NCBI GenBank assembly: GCA_963383645.1
Contig: OY726569.1
Coordinates: 73,076,635 to 73,140,634, forward strand
Length of the DNA: 64,000 nucleotides
Origin: Muscardinus avellanarius
Lineage: Eukaryota; Chordata; Mammalia; Rodentia; Gliridae
Reading direction: 5' to 3'
Shown here: positions 57,576 through 64,000 of the stretch, one piece after another
How the letters are laid out: each line of letters begins with the position of its first letter
Numbering within the stretch: the stretch's first letter is position 1
Translations under genes and position numbers: made by a program
Notes under the pieces: generated by a model
What the model was told of the DNA's origin: nothing
What the model saw: the letters and a program-made list of their open reading frames with translations, nothing else
Databases searched by the model: none

Positions 57576-58957
57576 GTTTATCTGTCCCTTTCTCAGCCTT
57601 CTCTCTTCACTCCAGGAAAAAGGGACATCATAGCCTGACCTCTTTCACAATCAGGAACTTTCTTTTTCCTAATATCTTCCCTCAGCGTTATCCTGCTGTG
57701 TCCCCAGATTCAATCACGACACAGAAAAGGAACAAAGACAGAGTAAAGATTTTGATATTTCGGCCAGAACAGAACTCAGAAGCCGGATTTGCCCATCTGG
57801 CGAAGTATATGGCAAACTCAGGCCATGAATTAAAGAAGCACAAGCTACTGCGCCGGTGGTCCTTTCTGGAGGAGGGAGGGCAGGCTGGCGTTGCCTTTGC
57901 CTGCATTCGGTAATAAACTGGCCCTTGTTCAAGGAGGTAGGAATCATCCAAAACAGGCATGAGCCTTTGCCTGTGCCAGACATAACCTTACAAATACCCT
58001 GGTTGCACACTGGAGGATTCTTGGCTTTCTTGGGACTGTGTCAATAACATTCTAGCTGGGTGGCTGGTCAGCCCTGTCCTGAGAAGGTGGGTTGGCTCGT
58101 TTCCATTCAAAGAAGTATTCTGGGGCTTCGGGCCTCGACATGCTTGTTAGCTCAGCGATTCCTTTCTCCTGATGATTCAGGTATCCCGGGTCCATTACTT
58201 CTCTTGTCAGTGGAAAAGGTCCAAGAATATTCCTGGAGAATCTAATGACCTTTGGTTCATACCGCAGGCGGTAAATCATGATAAATAAACTTTGCTTGCA
58301 GGTATCAGTGATGTCACAAAGGACTGTCAGTCCTCCTATCTAAATTTCCATTAGAGGAAACAACATTCCTTGTGAATCATGATCGATTCACTTGTTTCCA
58401 TGGGTCCAGGACCCACTTCTTAAAAACCTCTGCTTTAGATTTATCTCTTTTAGATTTTAGATGACACTTTTATTATTACACATTGATTTTGTGATTCAGT
58501 CTCTTACGTATGATATCATGGATTTAAGTCTCCCAAGATCCTAGTTTTATTAATTGCAGTTGGAATTTGTAAGTAGATAAAGAAGTTACAACCATATTTT
58601 TCTTTCCCTTACGATAACTTGTCCTGTCATTTCCATTTTGTCAGTGTCAACAGAAAGTGGATAGGAAGACAAATGCTCTTATTTTGCACTTTTTTTTGGC
58701 AATTGGAGGATTTTGGTGGCTCTCTGCTCTTGGTTGATAAGGTTAAATGCAGGCCCCTGGTCACAAGAAGAACCAGGAGCAAAGAGTGGATGGATCAGTG
58801 GCAGTCTACCACTCCTATCCTATTAGACAGGTCAGTAATATCTTAATCTGCAAGGGACAACTTGTTACTATCATTACTAATCAATCAGGGGCAGACTTTG
58901 AATCATGTTTTTGAACAATAATTAGCAATTAATGTAAAATATGGCCAATGTTAAAAT
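57576..58957. other. Unique-looking DNA, no gene seen
   Basis: A FOX-type ATAAATAAAC lies at 58280, next to a pyrimidine/AG stretch like a 3' splice site (TTTGCTTGCAG at 58291). No open exon follows convincingly. Confidence 0.45.
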
Positions 58958-58967
58958 GTCCAGCCCA

Positions 58968-59165
58968 AGCCAGGCGTGGTGGTGCACGCTTGTAATCCCC
59001 ACACTTGGGAGGCTGAGACGGGAGGATCCTGAAGGTTCGAAGCCAGCTTCAGCTGGCTTAAGAGACCCTGTTTCCAAATAAAATATAAAATAGGTCTGGG
59101 AGTGTAGCCCAGAGGTAGAAGGCCCCTGGGTTCCATCCCCAGTACCACCAAAAAAAAAAAAAAAA
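58968..59165 (+). mobile_element. B1-dID SINE, 'GGCTTAAGAGACC' subtype
   Basis: GTCCAGCCCA at 58958-58967 and 59166-59175 is a perfect duplication. CAGCTGGCTTAAGAGACCC replaces the usual 'caacttagtgaggccctc' block, and the ID half reads GTGTAGCCCAGAGGTAGAAGG. Confidence 0.95.
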
Positions 59166-59175
59166 GTCCAGCCCA

Positions 59176-59909
59176 GGAAAAAGAACATACATTTAACTAA
59201 GCATGCATCTGAGGACCAGTTGTTCCATTTGTGACCTAGTAAGTAGGATAAAGTTTGCTCTGAAGGAAACAGGTCTCTATCTGATGACCTTATCTTGCCT
59301 TAGCAGAAGACATGCTTGGTGATTCACTGAATCTTCCCTGTGGTCTTACTTCAGGACAAAGTATTGAAGCCATGTTCTAAGATAAGCCTTGTCAGTGATG
59401 TGTGCACAAAACAATACTTTCAAGCCAGCTTTTAAGGTGATGGCACCGAATAATACTTTCTTACAACATTACTGAGATGAGTGTGCCCCATCATTCTTTG
59501 AGAGTCACTCCTCTGGGACACCAGCCACTTGGAGAAGAGTCCAAGCCTAGTTTTTTTGGTTCATTGGGTGTTTTCTTCCATCTGCAAGTGGAGGCCACTA
59601 CATCAAGGGATCAAGGTTATGGAATGAGGATTACGTTTTATCCCGTTTCTATGACATTGAACTCTAACCAGGGCTCTTGAATGTGAGGCTTAGTCTGGGA
59701 TCACAAGGCTGGAAGGGGGTCAGGTCAAGCTGAGCGGAGCCTCGAGCTGATTAACCCCAGAGCTGGATTGTATAGTCCACGGGGAAGAATCCTCCCTGGC
59801 CGATTATTTTCTTTACACCCAGGAAACTTTGTTAAATTATATAACTAAGAAAAATTCTCCTTATCAGGTCACAAGCCAAGTTAATTCTCTTGTTTATTCT
59901 GCTTCAGTG

Positions 59910-59954
<45 letters not shown>

Positions 59955-60449
59955 TTAAGAAGCTGGGAAACATTTGCATTTGGACTAATATAGCTGGGTT
60001 TCTTTTCCCTCTGTTTGATTTTTATTACTCTTTTTTCTGCTCTGCCTCTATCTTGCCTCACCCTTTTTGCAAATTTTTTACTCTTACTAAAGACATGTCC
60101 TCAGAGTATAAGTACAATGGCCTCTACCAGTTTTGTTCTTGTTTTAAATCATCAGGAGCACGTCTGGGCCAACCATGTGCATGGCATGGGGATGCGCGGG
60201 TTGGGGGGGCACTCAGCGTGGCTCTTGACCTTGAGGTCCTTCTGATCTAGGGAGGGAGATGATACATTATATAGACATTTGCCAGTCATCAAAACACAAT
60301 GCAGGAGTGAAAGAACTGACGAATGCCATGGTGTGGTCATGACTGACTTATTATCTAGTGAATGGTTAAAATAGTTAGTTCTTTGAATCCTAAGGGAGGA
60401 AAAGTCATTAGAGGCACCTTGAGTCTTTCCAGGAGGTGAGTGTCATCTT
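59176..60449. other. Unique-looking DNA around a (CA)n tract
   Basis: Only the microsatellite at 59912 is recognised. No coding signal. Confidence 0.5.
59912..59952. repeat. (CA)n microsatellite
   Basis: A pure (CA)20 run, no SINE adjacent. Confidence 0.97.
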
Positions 60450-60840
60450 AAACCGGGGGTTGTCAGGTCCAGCTGGATTTTCCAGACTCATCACAGAAGC
60501 ATTTATAAAATACCAGTGCTTCTCTGAGCACAGTGGCACATGCCTATAACATCAGTGCTTGGGAGGCTGAGATAGGAGGATCACAGGTTCAAGACTAGCC
60601 TCAGCAACTTAGACTCTGTTTAAAAAAATATAGGGCTGGAGATATAGCTCAGAGGTAGAATGCCTCTAGTACCAAAAGAAAGAAAAATAAAAATGTCAAT
60701 ACCTAGGCCTCACTCTGATTAATTAAAACAATTAATCCAGGGTAGTGGATGGGGGTTCAGGCCTCAACATGCTTTTCATTTGTAAAGCCAGCCCAGGTGA
60801 TGTTGAGGTGTAGCCAAAGTGGAGAACCCAGCTTTAAACA
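60450..60840 (+). mobile_element. MER5A split by a B1-dID
   Basis: The left part is CAGACTCATCACAGAAGCAT followed by TTATAAAATACCAG. After the SINE comes CCTAGGCCTCACTCTGATTA, then GCCTCAACATGCTTTTCATT, GCCCAGGTGATGTTGAGG and AAAGTGGAGAACCCAG. The order follows MER5A. The copy is more decayed than the one near 43.4 kb. Confidence 0.6.
60522..60694 (+). mobile_element. B1-dID SINE inside MER5A
   Basis: GAGCACAGTGGCACATGCCT opens the B1 half and the ID half (GGGCTGGAGATATAGCTCAG) is truncated before its A-rich tail. It splits a MER5A relic. Confidence 0.88.
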
Positions 60841-61160
60841 ATAGTTGTCACTAGGACAGTCACAAAGGGAGATGCTGGGGCCGGCTGAACAGCACAGAAG
60901 AAAGCAAGAAGACATCTCACCTCCAGTGGTGGTGTTGCAGGCTGGGCTTTGCCTTGTAAGCAGAGCAGAGGGTTCATGTGCCAATTCGCTTAATAAACCT
61001 GTACTTAGTTGTCTCTTGCCTGCTCGTGTCCGTGTTACATGCTAGACAATCAAAGGGGGAGGAAGGTAGTTGACACCCTCTAGTTGCTCAGTTAACTCAG
61101 GAAACATAGGCCTGTGGACAGTCCATGTTGAGAGAGCATCATGAAATAAATAAGCAGAAT

Positions 61161-61358
61161 GCCAGGCATGGTGGCCCACACTTGCAATCCCAGCATTTGG
61201 GAGACTGAGACAGGAAGATCACACTTCATAGACAAGCTCAGCTACTACTTAGTGAGGCCCTCTGCAACTCAGTGAGACCCTGTATAAAGAATAAAAAATA
61301 GGGCTGGGGGTGTAGCTCAGAGGTAGAATGTCCCTGGGTTCAATCCTCAGTACCACAA
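61161..61358 (+). mobile_element. B1-dID SINE with (GGAA)n tail
   Basis: GCCAGGCATGGTGGCCCACA opens it and CAATCCTCAGTACCACAAAG ends it, passing into an 85-base purine tract. Confidence 0.92.
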
Positions 61359-61444
61359 AGGAAGGAAGGAAGGAAGGAAGGAAGGAAGGAAGGAAGGAAG
61401 GAAGGAGAAAAGAAAGAGAAAGAAAAAGAAAGAAAGAAAGAAGC
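61358..61444. repeat. (GGAA)n/(AAAG)n purine tract at a SINE tail
   Basis: (GGAA)12 continues as AGAAAAGAAAGAGAAAG-type units: 85 bases with no pyrimidine on the + strand. It is the tail of the SINE at 61161. The GGAA units also form repeated ETS core motifs. Confidence 0.95.
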
Positions 61445-62137
61445 AGAGAGAAGATGGAAGGCACACTGTTAAGGAAAGTTCTGGAGCATTTAAAGAGGCA
61501 ACAGAATGCCCAGTGGGCTGGCCAGGCTAGGTGCCGTGTCCTGAGGGACTTGAAGGCTGAGTGAGGGTGCTTACATTCAAAAGAATGATGCAAAACCCTG
61601 ATGAAGCATTCCTAATATTTCTAATCAAAATCTCATCAAGTATGTTCCTACAAACCACATATGGGATTATATAAATTTTGAAGTGCCTTAGAAGGAGTAA
61701 TGAAATACATTAATCCTGACTAAGCCTCACACTCTCTTGATGAAATAAATATTATGACTCTCTTATTTCAACAAATTGGAAAGAGGTGACTTTTTCATAT
61801 AGGAGGTTTATTTAAATGGACTTTATAATAATATTTTCATCTTCTATTTAGAAGGCACCCCAAAGTTACAGAACACTTGAGAGACAAGCCAATAAACTGT
61901 TGACAGGAGCCGCGCTGTTGCTAACTCCTGGTCCCCTCACCCCATCCGCTGGCTTTTCTCAAAGGCCTGGGTTATTTTGTATCTTGGAGTCTTTGGGGTT
62001 TCCCTGTTGCTGATATAATTCTCTTCTCACTGTGAATCTTGTATTTTTCAAAGACTCAAACACCACCACTATGCTGACTTTCCTGACACCCAGCCTTAAT
62101 CAGACAGTTGCGCTCGTCTCTATGTCTCTATTCTTCT

Positions 62138-62352
62138 TTTTTTTTTTTTTTGGTGGTACTGGGGGTGGAACCCAGAGGCTTTCTACCTCCGGGCTATACT
62201 CCCAGACATTTTTTATATTTTATTTGGAAACAGGGTCTCACTAAGTTGCTGAAAGCCTCACTAAGAAGCTGAGGCTGGCTTCGAACCCGTGCGATCCTCT
62301 TGTCTCAGCCTCCCAACCGCGGGAATTACAAGCGTGTGCCACCACGCCCGGC
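62138..62352 (-). mobile_element. B1-dID SINE, 'AGAGGCTTTCTACC' subtype
   Basis: A T-run is followed by GGTGGTACTGGGGGTGGAAC and CCAGAGGCTTTCTACCTCC, as in the copy at 12016. The B1 end is GTGTGCCACCACGCCCGGC. Confidence 0.94.
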
Positions 62353-62364
62353 ATATTCTTATTC

Positions 62365-62470
62365 TTTTAAGCCCTGAATTATGAGCTCCTTGAGGTCTGT
62401 GATTAAATTTATCCATGTACCCTCAGAGGTAAGGACAATGCTGGACACTTATACCTTCCGTTATATTTAT
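62365..62470 (+). mobile_element. L2 3'-end fragment
   Basis: AATTATGAGCTCCTTGAGGT, TCCATGTACCCTCAGAGG and CAATGCTGGACACTTATACC fit the sense L2 end. Confidence 0.55.
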
Positions 62471-62962
62471 TTTGAAAGTGATAAGAAGAAACACATTCTT
62501 TCTATCTATACACAAAACCATTCTAGAGGAAGAAAAACACACTGTTGATATAGGAATTGTTTTTACAGTTTAATAGTTCCTCTCAAGCATTAGTGATTGT
62601 CAGCTAAGATGGTTAACCTCGAACCTTGATAGTTACAAGCAGATGTCTATATAGAAGTCTCATATGAATACTGAATATAGGAAGACTGTTTTCTAGTCTT
62701 CCGGGAGCTATGGGAAAGTGGGAGCCAGGCCTCCCCTGGAGTCCTGGCAGGAATTCCTTTGTGTAAGCAACCAGAGCCTAAACATGAGGCGTAGCAAAGA
62801 GGGGCTAGTTCTGCAGTGGTCATTCTCAGCAGCAGGCAGCATGAGGACTTTGGCGGGGAGAGTAGATGCCTTTGTTGCTATCTCCAAAAAGCCCTAATTT
62901 TTCCTTCCTATGGCTAGAAAAGCTTAATGAAGTCCAGAATAACCACAGAACTCAGCTCACTT

Positions 62963-63140
62963 AAGAGGGGAGGCTGAGGCGGGTGAATTTCAAGTTAGAG
63001 GTCAGCCTGGACAACTTGGTGAAAATGTCTCAAGATAATTTTTTTTTAATGCTAGGGATGTGTTCCACGGGTAGAGTACTCGTTTAGAATGTGGGAGGCC
63101 CAAGAGTTCCTCCTCAGTACTGCAAAACAAAACAAAGCAA
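62963..63140 (+). mobile_element. B1-dID SINE, old diverged copy
   Basis: AGGCTGAGGCGGGTGAATTT and GGTCAGCCTGGACAACTTGG are B1-like. TGCTAGGGATGTGTTCCACG, GTAGAGTACTCGTTTAGAAT and TCCTCAGTACTGCAAAAC form an ID-like half of the longer form. The B1 start is missing. Confidence 0.7.
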
Positions 63141-63895
63141 AAACCTCGCCTAGATAAGCTGAAAGATAGATTTGAAGCAGAGAACCAGGCTCATGTTTAC
63201 CCAAAGAGAGACATCGCAGATGACGTTTTACCTGATGTGAGCTGTAGTTGTCTATCTTCCTACTTCCTTTCTAAAGAGAAGTTGGGATTGGTTCCCCCCA
63301 CTCAAAGAGGAGTCCCTCACCACGTGCTCATGTTTTCTACCCCACCCCAACCGCTGTGTTAAGGTTGGAGGCTTTTGTGTGTGTGACCAGATCCAGCCAG
63401 AGGCCAGTTTGGCTGTGCTGCAGAGGTACAAGAAAACTCTTCTGAAGCCTTCACACCTACAGAAACAGGAATACAGACTCCCGGCCACATACACCGCCGT
63501 GGGCATATGTGTCCCCTCCTTTTTCAGAGCGGCTCAAGTGTGGCCTCTAGCCGCTGGCCATGCTCTTCCATTGAAACTACTCTAACAAAGAGTGAGCAGA
63601 TTGGGAAAACAGTGACTTTAAAAGGATTCTTTCCTCAGCTCATCAGGCTCTTGTACTAAAATCAAAGAAATGCTCCCTGAAAGGATGTAGTAACCACACA
63701 TGAATGTGGTGAGTCAGTAGTCACAGGCCCTAAGGACAGCTCTATCAGAGGAAGGACAGCACAGACACCCAATGGGCACTTCTGTTTCTGTCTCCACACT
63801 TGAGATAAGAATAGCTACATCTTTCCTCTACCTACAAACAAATGTGATGGTGCACCATTTGAAAAATGTCATTATGCCAAGAAATCAGTCTCTTT

Positions 63896-63931
<36 letters not shown>
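63896..63931. repeat. (GT)n at a SINE tail
   Basis: (GT)17 abutting the reversed SINE cut off by the window end. Confidence 0.95.
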
Positions 63932-63932
<1 letters not shown>

Positions 63933-64000
63933 TACTAAAGATTGAACCCAGGGGGCATTCTGCCTTCAAACTATACCCCTAACCCTATTTTATTTTTATT
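63932..64000 (-). mobile_element. B1-dID SINE, cut by the window end
   Basis: Right after a (GT)n tract comes GGTACTAAAGATTGAACCCA and CAAACTATACCCCTAACCC, a reversed ID half. The B1 half lies beyond the window. Confidence 0.88.

Larger units (their letters stand above)
61445..63895. other. Unique-looking DNA between SINEs
   Basis: Apart from two SINEs and an L2 scrap, 61445-62130, 62471-62960 and 63141-63895 show no repeat, exon or RNA gene. Confidence 0.5.

Noticed and set aside
58280..58330. Candidate 3' splice site and exon after TTTGCTTGCAG
   Set aside because: No long open frame or matching donor follows, and no conserved peptide can be seen.
1..64000. CRISPR arrays, operons, ribosome binding sites or other prokaryotic features
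   Set aside because: The SINE, LINE and microsatellite content is that of a mammalian nuclear genome. No regularly spaced direct repeats with unique spacers exist.

Overview
The window is nuclear DNA from a placental mammal, most likely a rodent of the squirrel-related clade (squirrels, mountain beaver, dormice). The main evidence is about 45 copies of a dimeric SINE with a B1-like (7SL-derived) left half and an ID-like (tRNA-derived) right half. This matches the family described as B1-dID, which is known from Sciuridae, Aplodontidae and Gliridae. The SINE variants here do not look quite like the ground-squirrel consensus as I remember it, so I do not name a species. Older mammal-wide repeats (MIR, L2, L1M, MER5A, MER20, a MaLR LTR) fit the same picture.

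I find no protein-coding gene, no convincing coding exon and no RNA gene. The longest open frames are 198 codons or less. They are compositionally biased, or lie inside SINEs, microsatellites or a tandem duplication. The window therefore reads as intergenic or intronic DNA.

Layout. 1-7.3 kb is SINE-rich and ends in a nested SINE and a (CA)n tract. 7.4-11.5 kb has no SINE and holds the only CpG-island-like stretch (about 8.06-8.90 kb), the best promoter candidate. 11.6-17 kb holds five SINEs and an antisense L2 of about 1.5 kb broken by a SINE and by a MaLR LTR. 17-21.5 kb has no SINE but several MIR and L2 relics and a possible short inverted-repeat transposon. 21.5-33.9 kb is mixed, with a perfect 168-bp tandem duplication at 24.94-25.27 kb, a MER20 relic, nested SINEs and a SINE with an extra ID unit. 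33.9-41.2 kb is the longest interval with no SINE (7.3 kb). 41.2-47.1 kb has a Z-DNA-prone (CA)n/(CG)n tract, a MER5A split by a SINE, an L1 relic and a stack of three nested SINEs. 47.1-50.4 kb has no SINE. 50.4-64 kb is again SINE-rich, with an L2 split by a SINE, a second MER20, a second split MER5A and several microsatellites grown from SINE tails.

No cooperating set of genes is visible. The main content is a readable history of nested retroelement insertions, plus one candidate promoter. I found no sign of a new biological system. The most useful follow-ups are the CpG-rich block, the long SINE-free interval, the exact tandem duplication and the SINE subfamily structure. All repeat names come from recognising sequence by eye, without a database search. 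The ends of old repeats are approximate.
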